64,000 bases of DNA from Bimuria novae-zelandiae CBS 107.79 (taxonomy: Eukaryota; Ascomycota; Dothideomycetes; Pleosporales; Didymosphaeriaceae), in assembly GCA_010015655.1 (NCBI GenBank), contig ML976658.1:619030-683029 (forward strand), read 5' to 3'. The notes beneath the pieces are model-generated. The model did no database searches, was not told where the DNA came from, and was given only the letters and a program-made list of their open reading frames with translations. Of this stretch, positions 1-11,716 are shown one piece after another; position 1 is the first letter of the stretch, and each line of letters begins with the position of its first letter. Position numbers and translations under genes: made by a program.

Positions 1-29
1 CAGCTATCAAGTCATTTTTTTAAACGATA

Positions 30-1215
30 GCGGGTGAGGTTTGGCCACCTCCGCGATATCGTCGCAGACACTAACTCTATGGTGTTGCGCCGCGCCCAGC
101 ACCTACGGCACCCATCCACAGAACTTGAAAAAACCTCGCGCGGATGCTGACTTATTATAGCAGACGCTCTGCACTGCTTCCTCTAAGAAGTAGGCAAAAT
201 CCTTGTAAATATGAGCGTGTTCGTGATGCCTTTTTATCCAGTTTTTTAGCACCTTAAAGGTCTGCTCAATTGGGTTGAAATCCGGCGAGTATGGCGGCAA
301 GTATTCGAGCACAACGCCCGCCTCTGCGCATAATGTGACAAGATTTTCTGACCTATGGATAGAGGCGTTATCAAGGACTATTACCGATCGATTTCCCGGC
401 CAAGGATTGCAATGGGGGAGTACTTTGTTCGCCAGAAACTCCTCCATCAGTTCTGCGGTGATCGCTCCTTGGTATATCATATGATCGACGTAGCCGTCCT
501 TATCCATGGCAGGGAGCAAGCTCCACCTCTCCAAGCGTCGCGCTGAGTATTTCACGTCTGCCGGCATGTTTATGGCTGACCAGGCGTACTTTCTATCGCC
601 AGTTCTCTCATTGCAAGCGCTCTCGTCGAGGCAGATAATCTGCTCTGGTTTATATATCTGTTGGCAGCGCGCGCGGAACACCCGACGGAGACCTTCATGG
701 CGTTCGGCGGCAGCTTTTGACGCAGCTTTTCGACTCCACCTCATGCCAGCGAGAGCTCTCGTGATAGTGGCCGCCGACGTTTCTATGTCGAATTCATCGA
801 ACAAGAAGGCCTGCATTTCATCGATATACGCCGTAGGCTTGCCCCGTAGGAGCTCCAGCAGCGCGTCCTTATGGCATTGCCGTAGCGACGGTGGTCTCCC
901 GAGCCTCACGCATCGCGGCGGGTACGCTTGGCCGTACGCTTCCAAGTTAAGTCGATATTTCCATACACTTTTGGGGTCAACTCCGAGAGATCTGTAAATC
1001 TCGTGGTTATTTTGCCCTGCCTTTATGCGCTCAACGATCGCCTGCGCCAGCGAGGGCTGCAGTCGGTGCCCTGTGGGCCTCCCTGGATCATGCGGCATAC
1101 CTTACAGTACCCTGGCAACAAGAAAAGTCGGTGTAATTCCTTTAATTGCATCGTCTGCAGTACAATTTGGTATATACGGCGATGAAAGCGGGGAGGCGCT
1201 TACCTAACAAGCGCC
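30..1215 (-). mobile_element. Mariner-like DNA transposon, ends approximate
   Basis: The transposase ORF is flanked by a candidate pair of degenerate inverted repeats. On the left, CACCTCCGCGATATCGTCGC lies at about 47-66. On the right, the reverse complement of about 1180-1200 reads CGCCTCCCCGCTTTCATCGC. About 15 of 20 positions agree by eye. The outer ends and the target-site duplication could not be fixed, so the limits are approximate and the pairing is tentative. Confidence 0.45.
103..1098 (-). CDS. Tc1/mariner-IS630 superfamily DDE transposase (DD34E)
   Basis: A 331-aa uninterrupted ORF. The N-terminal third (about residues 15-75) looks like a helix-turn-helix DNA-binding region followed by the basic GRPPSL segment. 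The catalytic core shows D158 (CLDESACNERTGDRKYAW), D243 (VLDNASIHRS) and E278 (PYSPDFNPIEQTFKVLKNW) with 34 residues between the second D and E, i.e. DD34E of the Tc1/mariner-IS630 group. In this family the enzyme cuts and pastes its own element at TA sites. Unlike the other transposons in the window the ORF has no stop codons and normal base composition, so it has escaped RIP or arrived recently. Family call is firm; the named subfamily is not determined. Confidence 0.93.
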   Translation of the reverse strand: MPHDPGRPTGHRLQPSLAQAIVERIKAGQNNHEIYRSLGVDPKSVWKYRLNLEAYGQAYPPRCVRLGRPPSLRQCHKDALLELLRGKPTAYIDEMQAFLFDEFDIETSAATITRALAGMRWSRKAASKAAAERHEGLRRVFRARCQQIYKPEQIICLDESACNERTGDRKYAWSAINMPADVKYSARRLERWSLLPAMDKDGYVDHMIYQGAITAELMEEFLANKVLPHCNPWPGNRSVIVLDNASIHRSENLVTLCAEAGVVLEYLPPYSPDFNPIEQTFKVLKNWIKRHHEHAHIYKDFAYFLEEAVQSVCYNKSASARGFFKFCGWVP

Positions 1216-1368
1216 CAGAGTGGGTCGGGACGGTATTTTGCATAGCACCGATAATTGACGTACGCCACATATATGCTAGGCTCACAAATACACAGCGCTT
1301 GAATTTAACACCTAGGATCTGATATTCCACAGGCTTCTTGACATGCTTGCTATCGAAAACGCCCAATA

Positions 1369-1436
1369 CTACTGTGAATGAACGAGTACGATGTAACAAT
1401 GCACGCAAAAAGGGCTTCGTGTGCTCAAAAAACAAT

Positions 1437-1470
<34 letters not shown>

Positions 1471-3897
1471 ATCCGCAAACACGTACTTCCCGCCCTTTCG
1501 CATCGCCTCCAGCCACCGATTCCTGACCTCCAGCTGCTCCATCTGCGTAGCCTTCTCCCGATCCTCCTCTTGCTCCTGCGTACTCGGAAAGTCCACACGC
1601 CAGAATCCCGGCGGTGTCTTCCGCCCCTCATACGTCCGCCTATGCTTCCCATGCTCTGTGGCCATCTTCCTCGTCCTTGCCTGAAGAACAATCTCATCTC
1701 TTTCATCCTTGTCCATCTGCGTGAGCCCAAAGCTGTCGTATGCGTCGCCAAGGTAATCTTGCAGGAGTACTTCCTCTTGGGAAGATGATAGCGGGAGCGC
1801 AGCGAGCGCGAGCGTGCGGAACGTGCTGCCGCAGCAAGTGGGGTTTGTGCAGCCGGGCAGGCAGAGACGGTCTTCCCGGCGACGAACGGTTTCGGTGAAG
1901 GCGTGTGTGTAGCCGCCGTTATAAGCGGGATTGGCTTTAAAGTCTTGGATACGGAGCTCAGAGACGGGCTTGTTCCGAAGACGGCCCTCTGGAACCCTTT
2001 CCTTGGTTTGAGGAGGTGCTGGGGCTTTGCGGCTCGGTTCGAGGCCTCCCATGCGCCATACTGGGCGACCGTCAGGGATGACTTCTTGACGTGAATCTGC
2101 TGCTGGGGCTCTGCGTTGAGCTGGTCTCGCGGACGGTGTGTATGCGGGACGGTTGGTCGTTGGCGGCGGAGTTGGCATTTGTGCTGTGCTTACTTTGGCA
2201 GGTGCAGTCTTCGGTGTAGCAAGGGCATTCTTTATGGGCGATAGGCCGCTCTTAGCAGCTCGTATTCGTTCATTGAAGTGCGCTCGTGCGACGTTCGGTG
2301 GAAGTCGCTTCTTTCGCTCATCCGTAGGAGGCGGCATCTCCCCTGATTCTGCTAGGATCATGAACTCGGTCTCTTCTCGTGCCTGATCTTTCTTGATGTG
2401 CTTATTAGGCGTCTCTTCATTTGCTCTATTAGCCACTACATTTGGGTTCAAGGACTGTAGAATCCCACGTGGCCCCAAGACGACACCCATCGGTTCGCTT
2501 ATAGCTCTTGTATCTTCCGTTCCGATCGCTAGATGAGAAATAGTAGTCCCAGCGCCCGGCATATGCACTTCTTCAGTCGGTTCGGGCTTGATAATTTTCC
2601 CACTGAAAGGCGCACTGCTGGACCTCTGGTGGCGCAACGTTCCGATCTTGTTCGAATATATCGAGTTTCCGCGTCTCAGTCTCCGGCGGCGAGGTGTCAC
2701 TATCGGATTAGGACCTAGTTCGTCTAGATCCATCGTCTCCTTACGAGAAAGCTGGTTGATGGCTGACTCGGGTGGCGGGCTGCTGTACTGTTCCTCCTTC
2801 ACGCGCACAGGCTTCGCTGGGGTGCCATCAGACGACCCATCGTGAAATATCCTAAGACCTTGCGATGGCTTTCGTTTACGCTTGAGCGACCGCTCGGACA
2901 CAACCACCGGCTCGTCATCGTCCTCCATTTGATTGGTAGCACGCGGCGTCGCTTCATGATCCTGCTCAATAACTTCAGGCACTGTTGTTTGGCTCGAGGT
3001 AATTTTGTCGGAACTGAAATGGCCTAAAAAAGCGGCTCTGTCGTTGTTTGAGCTAGAGGTCGCCTCTGCATGACCACCTCCCGTGGGAAGCGGAGGCGAT
3101 GATCGTTGGTTTGATTCGACATGTTCCCTAGCTCCTTCGTGATCTTGATGCACTGGGCCTCCGTCTCCTTCGATATGAGCGTGTCGATATATCGCATCAC
3201 CCAGGCCAGCTGTGCCTGGAGTATGCGGTCGGGCATGAAGATCTGGAAGCTCAGCCATAGGAGCCGGCGAAGAACGCTCTTGGGGAAGCAGTGATCGTGG
3301 TGTTCCTAGGATAGCAGCTGACGCTGGGCTTGACGGAATATTTGGAATAGGCCCCGGCATCTCAATCGCCAAGTTGCTCTTTGGATGTACTTTTGGAGTC
3401 CTTCCTTCCGTTTTCAGCTTCTTTTTCTCCAGGTGTCTTTCGGAGTACTCCTGCCATGCTTTAACGCTTTCTTTCATGTCCTTGTTTTTCTGCATGACGG
3501 TAACGTTCTTCCGCTCCAAGTACTTGATTCTCTGGGCCGCATCTTGATGGCGCTTGTTCAAGTCATGGAGCTGCTCGATGACTTCATGGAATTCTCTGGC
3601 TAACACTGGCGCTTCGTCTGTTGTTGAAGCAAAGTCTTCTTTCGGTAGTGCGATGCCGTGCTTCTGAAGCAAGTTCTTGAGGCGTGCGTTCTCCTCTGTT
3701 AACCTTGCATTCTTGACCACACCTTTGCTCACATGGTCCTCCAATATCCTGAATTCTTCGTCTTTGATCTTTAGACCGGTGTCATGAGCTTCGATTCGTT
3801 TCTTCCACTCCTTCTCTAGGTCTGGTGCAATGACCTCATCGTAAACGCGTGCCCAAAGTGCCTTGTTGTTCGCCAACCACGCACCGAAGTCGGCCAT
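1369..3897 (-). CDS. SAE2: Sae2/Ctp1/CtIP-family DNA end-resection protein
   Basis: An 842-codon single-exon ORF. The family cooperates with Mre11-Rad50-Nbs1/Xrs2 to clip DNA double-strand break ends and start resection for homologous recombination. The N-terminal ~170 residues are charged and coiled-coil-like (EKEWKKRIEAHD onward), as in the CtIP/Ctp1 multimerisation region. A long disordered, Ser/Thr-Pro-rich middle would suit CDK/DDR phosphorylation. The C-terminus has the diagnostic Cys pair region at about 679-690 (CLPGCTNPTCC) and the conserved block at about 749-773 (HGKHRR then PPGFWRVDFPST). After KYVFAD the frame runs into 11 glycines encoded by a 33-nt G tract and then 22 unrelated residues, so the natural stop is probably lost or obscured there. 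Starts 193 bp from the divergent F-box gene. Confidence 0.9.
1438..1470. repeat. 33-nt poly(C)/poly(G) homopolymer
   Basis: Exactly 33 consecutive C on the + strand (G on the SAE2 coding strand), lying at the 3' end of the Sae2-like coding region just after the KYVFAD codons. Its length makes both replication slippage and sequencing or assembly error likely. Confidence 0.97.
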
Positions 3898-4090
3898 GTT
3901 CGCGGTTATTGCCTTGTGGCGGTAGTTTTCATGACATTCATCTGCGAGTCAAGAGTAAATGCGCGTTCGTTGAAGACTGGTGTGACTTCTGTCTAGACGC
4001 GTCCAACGCGCTATCACAGCGCCACCTGGTCTGTGCGCCCTATCGATACGACTTCCAGCGGCATATCCCACCATTGCTTCACATATTACC

Positions 4091-5802
4091 ATGAAGCGCG
4101 TGCGGGAGGAAGAGGACCACAGTGACCAGCCTGCAAAGGTGCGTCGGATACAAGCATGTGATAGGCTGTCAAAGCTCAGTGACGAGCTTCTAATCCGCAT
4201 CTTGTCATTCGTACCGGTACCGTCGTTGCTTCTATGCCAGAGGTGCATTCAAGTCTCCCTTGTTCGCATTTACACACCAACTGACACGCCTCTAGAATAT
4301 CGAAGAAGTTTACGCATCTGGCTGTAGACTCAGAGCTATGGAAAGCCGCCTACTATAAGAGTTTCGTATTGCCCCGGGCGTCACGAATACCGGGCATCCG
4401 AGATGCCAACGCCGCCTCCGACCAGCTGCGATATTCCTCGAAGCTATCGAAATGGCTGGATGAGGGACATCTAGTGAAAGACGAGAGGAAGACGAACTGG
4501 AAACAGCAGTATAGGCTGCGGCATAATTGGGCGCAAGGGCAATGTGCGGTCAGCGAGATTGTCGTCGCCGAACGGCCACCTGAACCACCATTGCTCGTCA
4601 TGATGTCGCATGGCACGATATATACTGCGGACTCTATATCTGGTCTTCGCGCTTGGAGCACTAAGAGCGAACGCGAACTTATTGACTCCATACCTCTTAC
4701 TGGTCAGTCCGGTACACCACAGCTCCCGACGTCAATGGCAATCGACACCGGGAGCACCGACACTGACCACGAGAGAGTGGTCGTAGGCTTCGATGACGGT
4801 GTATTCATTGTGTTTAAGCTTAACAGGACCGAAAAGACGTTCGGAATCCTATTTGAGCATGCACCATCCACGAACGGCATGCTGTCGGCTCTGGCATACT
4901 CAGCTTCGTATCTTTTAACCATGACAGAAGACCAGCTCCTCTCCATCTACGTCTTCCCCGACATCGAAGCACCAAGCACCGTCCTAGACCCACCGCGACT
5001 ACTCTACTCGCTACGCTCCCACACGGTATGGCCACCGGTATCCCTCTCCATCCGCACAACAGCAACGAGCGTAACCGCAGCCATCGCCTACGCCCTCCCA
5101 ACCTACCTCTCCGGCTGGACCGTCGGCATCCAAGAAATGCGTCTCTCCCTTTCCGGCAAGCTCCTCGAATCCCGCCTCGCCACCGCAGCCGAACACCACC
5201 ACCACCACACCCTCTCCGGCCTGCGCTCCGTATACTCCCCTTCGACGCGCTCGTCGTCGCCGTTTCCAGGCGCTGCTCGCGAACCACCTACACCTAGTAG
5301 CTCTAAGCCGACCTCGATGTCGTACTCGCATCCGTACCTCCTGGTCGCGCATCCCGATAACACACTATCGTTATACTTGGTCAAGTCTACAGCTTCGTCG
5401 CTTTCGATTGGCGCAGGGACACGCCTTTGGGGCCACACATCCTCCGTGTCCGGCGCGCATGTAGGCATGCGTGGCAAAGCCGTCTCGGTCAGCCGGCTGG
5501 GCGACGAGCTTCGCGTGTGGGACCTCGAAGGCGGCACCGCCTCTTTAGCCAACCGAAAACGATCGCGGAACGGTGAGTTGAGTGTTAGAGTACAGCCTTC
5601 GAGAAGTCCTGACGCGTCTGGGTCGGGTGAGGGCGTGGAAGAGGATGCGAGGCAGGGTGGGGGGCTGAAGTTTGCCCTCGAGCAGAGGTTCGATGACTCT
5701 GTCGTTAGTAGGGGATGGGTCGGGTTTGATGAGCAGAACGTCATTGTGCTGAAGGAGAAAGGAGAGGGGAGTCAGACATTGGTGGTGTATGATTTTACAT
5801 AA
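4091..5802 (+). CDS. F-box protein with WD40/beta-propeller-like C-terminus
   Basis: Exons 4091-4242 and 4296-5802 (intron of 53 bp, GTGCAT...CTAG); 552 aa. The splice restores an F-box at about residues 25-70: LSKLSDELLIRILSFVPVPSLLLCQR joined to ISKKFTHLAVDSELWKAAYY, the usual LP-E-L--IL-F--V--L---Q-VSK-F--LA-D--LWK pattern. F-box proteins recruit substrates to SCF (Skp1-Cullin-F-box) ubiquitin ligases. The remainder has beta-strand repeats such as GTIYTADSISGLRAW and AVSVSRLGDELRVWDLEGG, compatible with a degenerate propeller that would bind the substrate. Divergent from SAE2 and convergent with RAD57. The substrate cannot be deduced. Confidence 0.85.
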
Positions 5803-6163
5803 GATGTGTATTGGGGAAATGAAGGATATCAATGCTGTGAAAGCAGCCCGATTGGCGAACAAAACTTCTATTATGATCGAGCAGCTTGTACTCAGTACGC
5901 TGTGCTAAATTGCTTGCCCATGCGACAGCCTTACTACCCCTGGATGGACACGCAGGCGTACTTCTTCTCGTGGACTCAAGGAATGCGCACTTTTCAGAGG
6001 CAGACTTCACGTTCTTGTGACCATTCCAACCAGTTTAGGCTGAATGCTGGGCTACTCGCGAGCGCCGTGACTTGGAGCAGCTGCGAAGGACACCAAGATT
6101 CATCCGTCTACTTGCGCGACTGCAGCGATACCATACTGTTCAATGATTTTGTACATTCAATTC
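5803..6163. other. Convergent intergenic region
   Basis: 361 bp between the stop codons of the F-box gene and the RAD57-like gene. It must hold both 3' UTRs. No further gene or repeat is visible. Confidence 0.6.
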
Positions 6164-7528
6164 TTATTTATCTTTCGCTACATGCCGCATTCCGCTCTTC
6201 GCCACCTCATATTCAACACCTCTACCCTCAGAGGGTGGAGCCCAGGGTGCGAAGACGACTTTGAACCATCTCCGCCACTTGGAGATGTGAGTGTCGTCTT
6301 CGTTCCAGTGGTCTTCTCCATTCACCTTGACGATCGGTGGTCGACTTGCAAAGACTGGTCGCTTGCTCAAAGCAATGCGACAGGCGATCTGGTTCGTCCA
6401 GATGATGCCAAGAGAGGGCGTCTTCAGAGTATGCAGAGGATCCGACCGAATGTCACCCCAGCCCGTGAACCAGCATTGTTGGTGGTCGAGCGCCAAGGGG
6501 TCGGGCGATAGGATGAGCTCGTCCTCTTTCTGCGAGGGAGGCTGTGGGGTATGTTGGCAGTCGTTCCCGAGCGCATTCTGACTATTAGTCCGAGAAGGCG
6601 GGTTGGGAACGACGACGTTTGGTGGTTTGGAGAAGCGATCGGCAACCTGGTTTGCAACGACGACTGCTATTCCTTCCGTACGAGCCAAGTCCCGCAGCAA
6701 CGCGCCTAGCTGCACCAGCTGGGTACCTCTTTTCGCCAGGGAAGCTGCACCCTGCTTTACGCCAGCCTTTTCAAACTCGGCGCGGTAGTTCGCAGCGACG
6801 GAGTCTACCACAACAAGGCCCACATTGTGCTTCTTGATAGCCACCGGTAGCTGGTAGCGTAGTATGTGCTCCTGGGTTTCAAGGTCGGGTGTCTGGATGC
6901 TCAGTATGCGCGATAGCGAGGGCTTCTCTTTCGGCGATAGTGAGGACAGCAATGGGTGTGCGGAGAGCAGCTGGGTGAGGCGATTGGTAGCGAGTGGTGC
7001 TTCGGTCGAGATGTACACGGCAGACTTCGCCAGGCCGTGGGGTGCAGGCAGCTGCGATGCGAGCAAGAGCGTGAGGAGCAGTTGCGTTTTCCCGGCACCA
7101 CTGTAGATTGTGAGCGCGTGTACGGTGCAGATAGGTTATATGGGACAGAATATAGCATACCTCTCGCCAGTGACCTCTACCAGGTAGCCAGGACGGATGC
7201 CACCCAATAGGGCTTCGTCAAGTTTCTCGTCCAAGGTGCTTATAGTAGACGGTCCACCATTTTCGGCGGAAGCATGGTTAGAAGCAGACAGAAAGGTGCT
7301 GCTTCGAGCTTCCTCTGCCCCGAAACCGAGGTGCCAGTGCAGGGCGCCCACAACGGCGTCGACCAACTTGCGTAGCTCCCCCGCGGGTACCTGGGCGCGC
7401 TTCGCTACATCGGACGGTTCGAGGATGATGAGGTCGGTCGTCGATATCAGGGCCTTGTCGAGCGAAGGCAGTAGATGGGCGTATAGGCTGGTGTCGAAGT
7501 CAGGCAACACCTGCAGCAGGTCCGTCAT
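6164..7528 (-). CDS. RAD57: Rad57-like RecA/Rad51 paralogue
   Basis: Exons (minus) 7528-7161 and 7100-6164 with a 60-bp intron (GTATGC...CTACAG); 434 aa. The splice falls inside the Walker A motif and rebuilds GESGAGKTQLLLTLLLASQL (G121-L140, K127 the ATP-binding lysine). The Walker B strand is VGLVVVDSVAAN with D222, followed by AEFEKAGVKQGAASLAKRG and VVVANQVADRF, all typical of Rad51 paralogues. The C-terminal FKVVFAPWA motif matches fungal Rad57. In yeast, Rad55-Rad57 stabilises Rad51 filaments in recombinational repair. Rad57 is preferred over Rad51/Dmc1 because the N-terminal ~90 residues lack the Rad51 helix-hairpin-helix pattern and the C-terminus is extended. Confidence 0.85.
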
Positions 7529-8720
7529 GTGGCGGAGGGGGCCGGGGTCATGCTTTGTGCGCAGCGGCTCTGTGGAAAGGCATGCGACTAAGAGTCCAGT
7601 TCAAGACCACAGAATGCGCTATACCAATGGCACTGTTACTCGGTGAGTACGCGGCAACGCGGTGTTGACGGGGGAGCTGTGTGCTGACTAACGCAGCTTC
7701 CGCGAGTGGGATGTCCCTTGATCATTCCTTCCCTTCCCCCGCGGACGTCACTGCCTCTTGCATTGCAGCGCCCAGGAACCCCGCATGTTCGTTCCTTTTG
7801 TGCTCGCCTTTCCTGTTGCCCGCCTCCGCGCCACATTGCTCGCCTTGTGATTCTGAGATGGAGCAGCTGGCCCCGCGCCCAAAGAGAAAATGACAGCATT
7901 GTTCACATCCTATTCTGATCGTTTTCTGCACCTGACTACTGCTTGCTACGTGACGCGCTGTTCTTCCTTTCCCCAGATATCGAATGCACCCGGATTAGCC
8001 GGCATCTAGCCCGCCGCGGACGTCTGTTCTTGAAGTTTGAGCTTGCCCTGCTGTAATACTTCCGCCCGCCCGCAGCAACTGAGAGCTTCGCATTCACCAA
8101 GGCAGCACCTCGGCGCTTTACCACCCCAAAAGCGCCTCCTCACGACCGAGCTTGGTTGATAGCATTTTGTCTGACGCTCCGAGCGGCTGTATTTTTCCGG
8201 CTTCCCATTCCTAGGTCCTCCGATATCGAGTCACCGTCGTCTAGTGAAAGGTAGGTGGAGATCACGTTGACGAGTCGCAGGTCCCAGGCCCGACATCACG
8301 GCCACCGCGGATACAGCCCGCTTGTCGCCTGCGTCGGCTGAGCACTATCAAGTAAGTCTGCCGCACCTTTCGTTGGTCTCTATCGTCTGGTCATACACCT
8401 GCATTTATTCGTTCCATTTGCGGGTCATCCCCGGCAACGCTCGAACAAGCGTGGAGTAGACCTCCCGTGATTGAACGCCTTCGTCCGATTCACATGCTTG
8501 TACCATTCCACCGTTACTTTCCCCTTTGGTCCATGGCCATATAAGATCTTGCGTCGCCCCGTACCGCTCCTGGAGGAATGTTCGCCCACCGATGCCCAGC
8601 GCATACCAATGCCGGCCTACTGTCTTCAGGATTGCCACTACTTTTACCGCAGCGCTTTGCGGCTCCTCTCTATCAGCACCTGCATCTCGCCTCTCTACGC
8701 TTAACTAACTGCTTTGCACC
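7529..8720. promoter_or_regulatory. Divergent promoter region of RAD57 and carnitine acetyltransferase
   Basis: 1.19 kb between divergently transcribed genes. Long pyrimidine-rich tracts on the + strand (for example 7720-7760, 7960-8100 and 8640-8700) are usual for fungal promoters and 5' leaders. A GTAAGT at about 8351 could begin a 5'-UTR intron of the downstream gene, which cannot be verified here. No conserved ORF seen. Confidence 0.45.
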
Positions 8721-11716
8721 ATGACAGCTCGAACTTTCACCCAGCCTTCGTCGCTGAACGGTACATTAGCAACACAAACCCTCACCATGTCTAGCGCTGA
8801 GGTGAACGGTTCAATTAGGTCAGAGACGTCAGCAAAGGAGAGTCAGGCCTCCTTTCCCTCTGAAGCAAGAGATCCTCTTGGTCACCACAAGAACCCAGAA
8901 TCGAGACCAGGCATCACATTTGCCCACCAGGACAAGCTACCGAAACTTCCTATACCTGAGCTTGAGAGCTCATGCAAGAAGTATCTCGCTGCTCTCAAGC
9001 CGCTACAATCTCCCAAGGAGCACAATGACACTGTGCATGCCATCCAAGACTTTATCAAGTCCGATGGACCGGCGCTGCAAGATAAGTTGAAGAAGTATGC
9101 CAACGGCAAAGCCAACTATATCGAGCAGTTTTGTAAGTAGTTTCTTTTCATCATCGAATTCGCAGAACCCTGCCTGTAGGTCCCACAATCTTCTATGCCG
9201 GGACTATCACTCACGGATTCCATGGCTATGGAGCGTCCGCTGACATGTCCATAGGGTACGACTCGTATCTAAATTTTGACAACCCAGTGGTGCTTAATCT
9301 AAATCCCTTTTTCCTACTGGAGGACGATCCCACCCCAGCTCGCAACAATCAAGTCACCCGCGCAGCCTCGTTAGTAGTGTCGGCGCTTTCATTCGTTCGT
9401 GCTGTCCGAAGAGAGGAGCTTCCGCCCGATACCGTTCGTGGCCAGCCTCTCTGCATGTATCAATACTCAAGATTATTCGGTACAGCCAGGATACCCACCG
9501 AAAACGGCTGCCAGATCGGTCAGGACCCCACCTCCAAACATATCGTCGTGCTATCCCATGGGCAATTCTATTGGTTCGATGTGCTGGATGACAACTCCGA
9601 TCTTATCATGACAGAGAGGGACATCTCACTCAATTTATCTGTCATCGTCGATGACGCCTCCCAGATCCCCATCCGCGATGCCGCGAAAGGCGCTTTGGGT
9701 GTCCTTAGCACCGAGAACCGGAAGGTTTGGTCAGGCCTAAGGGACGTATTGCATCGTGAAGAGGGTTCGAACAACTCAGACTGCCTGAACATCGTCGACT
9801 CCGCCCTCTTCATTCTATGTCTCGATTACACGGAGCCACAGACCGGTGCCGACCTCTGCATGAACATGCTCTGCGGTTCAAGTAAGGTTGAACAAGGAGT
9901 TCAAGTGGGCACCTGCACGAACCGCTGGTACGACAAGCTTCAGATTATCGTGTGCAAGAACGGAAGTGCAGGGATCAACTTCGAGCACACCGGTGTCGAT
10001 GGTCACACTGTCCTTCGCTTCGCATCGGACGTCTACACTGACACGATCCTTCGGTTTGCCAGAACCATCAACGGGAACGCACCCAGCCTATGGGCCTCTG
10101 CCAGCCCCGATCCGGCCAAGCGGGATCCCGACAGCTTTGGAGACGTTCAAACTACCCCACATAAGCTGGAATGGGACATGGTACCCGAGCTTAGCACTGC
10201 TCTGCGATTTGCTGAGACTCGGTTGGCAGACTTGATCCAGCAGAATGAATTTGCAACACTAGAGTTCCCGCATTATGGCAAGAACTTCATAACTTCGATG
10301 GGCTTCTCTCCCGATGCTTTTGTTCAAATGGCATTCCAAGCTGCGTATTATGGCCTATACGGCAGGATGGAGTGCGTGTACGAACCAGCGATGACCAAGT
10401 TCTTCTACCATGGACGAACAGAAGCGATAAGAGCAGTTTCTGAAGAGTCCGCGGAGTTTGTAAAGACGTTCTGGGGTGAAAACCCAGCGGCTGCAAAGAT
10501 TGACGCTCTACGAAAGGCATGTCAGAAGCATACCGCGACGACCAAGGACTGCGCGAAAGCCCAAGGACCTGACCGACACATGTACGCGTTGTACTGCATC
10601 TGGCAGCGTGCCATTGACGAAGACGGCGCCGAAATGGCGAGCAGTGATGGTTGGGACTCAACCCGGCCTTCCAGCCCTGAGGCAGTCAACTCTACTATGG
10701 GCTCACCGAAGCGCTCATCTATGCTATCAGAAGCAGGTTCGATCAGCAGCTCGCCGCCCGCTCCTGTGCAACATTCAATGCCAGCCTTGTTTGCTGACGC
10801 CGGTTGGGACAAGCTCAACAATACAATTCTCTCGACCTCGAATTGCGGCAACCCATCATTGCGACAATTCGGATTTGGTCCGACCTCGGGCGATGGCTTC
10901 GGTATCGGTTACATCATCAAAGATGGCAGCATCTCCATCTGTGCCTCGTCTAAGCACAGACAGACGTCTCGCTACATCGATGCCCTTGAGTCGTACTTCC
11001 TCGAGATTCGCAAACTCCTGCGTCAGCTCAAGCGCCGCGGCACCTCCGCCGACAAGACCCTCTCGCGCGCCCGCGAAGCAGAAGAACACCACCACCGACC
11101 TAAGGCATCGCGAGTAAAGAGCCGCGGTCGCATGGTTACTAGCGATGGTAAACAACAGCATGCGCCGACTGAGGAAGACAGTGTCGAAAGTGACGATGAT
11201 GGTCTTGGTGGATGTAGGACTTCCCTTTCTCCTCGCCCTTCCCTCAATGTTGAGCCCGTTGCGAACATCACCCTGAGACCCGCTGCACCGCTTACCCCGC
11301 CGCAATCGCCGCCTTTCAAACCGCTCACGACCGTGCATGTGAGCTCTCCGCGTCGCCCGCCTATCAAGACGTTCAAGACGAGGAAGTGCACGCGTGCGGT
11401 CGTGAGGAGGCTTTACCCGAACACATTTTCTTCTTCTTAGACTTTGCTCCACACATCTTGCCCCATTACTCTTGCTTTATTCTTATCATTGCACGCCCCG
11501 TTTCATATACCCCATTCCGTCTAGACAAGGCATACACACTACACCGTTGTCTTCTTTAGTGCGATTTATAGGCTGATTCCTTGTTTCTTAGATGGCTTCT
11601 TCGATGCTGGTATGCTGCTCAGCGCACTCAAGGCGAAGGAAGAAGAGCCCGACCACGAGCGGCGCGATGTTATTAGGCGGAATATTGGAAGGAGGTTGAC
11701 GCTGGCGGAGTATTGA
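8721..11716 (+). CDS. Carnitine O-acetyltransferase (choline/carnitine acyltransferase family)
   Basis: Exons 8721-9132, 9255-11213 and 11592-11716; 831 aa. It would move acetyl groups between CoA and carnitine, needed for growth on acetate and fatty acids. The first splice gives YIEQF-W-YDSYLNFDNPVVLNLNPFF, an invariant N-terminal block. The catalytic histidine is H382 in NFEHTGVDGHTVLRF; CMYQYSRLFGTARIP and FGFGPTSGDGFGIGYIIKDG are further family signatures. There is no cleavable presequence and no C-terminal SKL-like signal (ends LTLAEY), which fits a cytosolic FacC-type enzyme better than the mitochondrial/peroxisomal type (inference). A Ser/Pro-rich insert follows at about residues 590-635. 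The last intron (378 bp, GTAGGA...CTTAG) is unusually long but joins DDDGLGG to YGFFDAGMLL in phase; without splicing the frame stays open to 11440. A second ATG at 8787 is an alternative start. Confidence 0.88.

Noticed and set aside
5103..5744. 213-aa minus ORF opposite the F-box gene
   Set aside because: A shadow of the GC-rich coding region. The plus-strand frame has F-box and propeller-like features and a proper intron.
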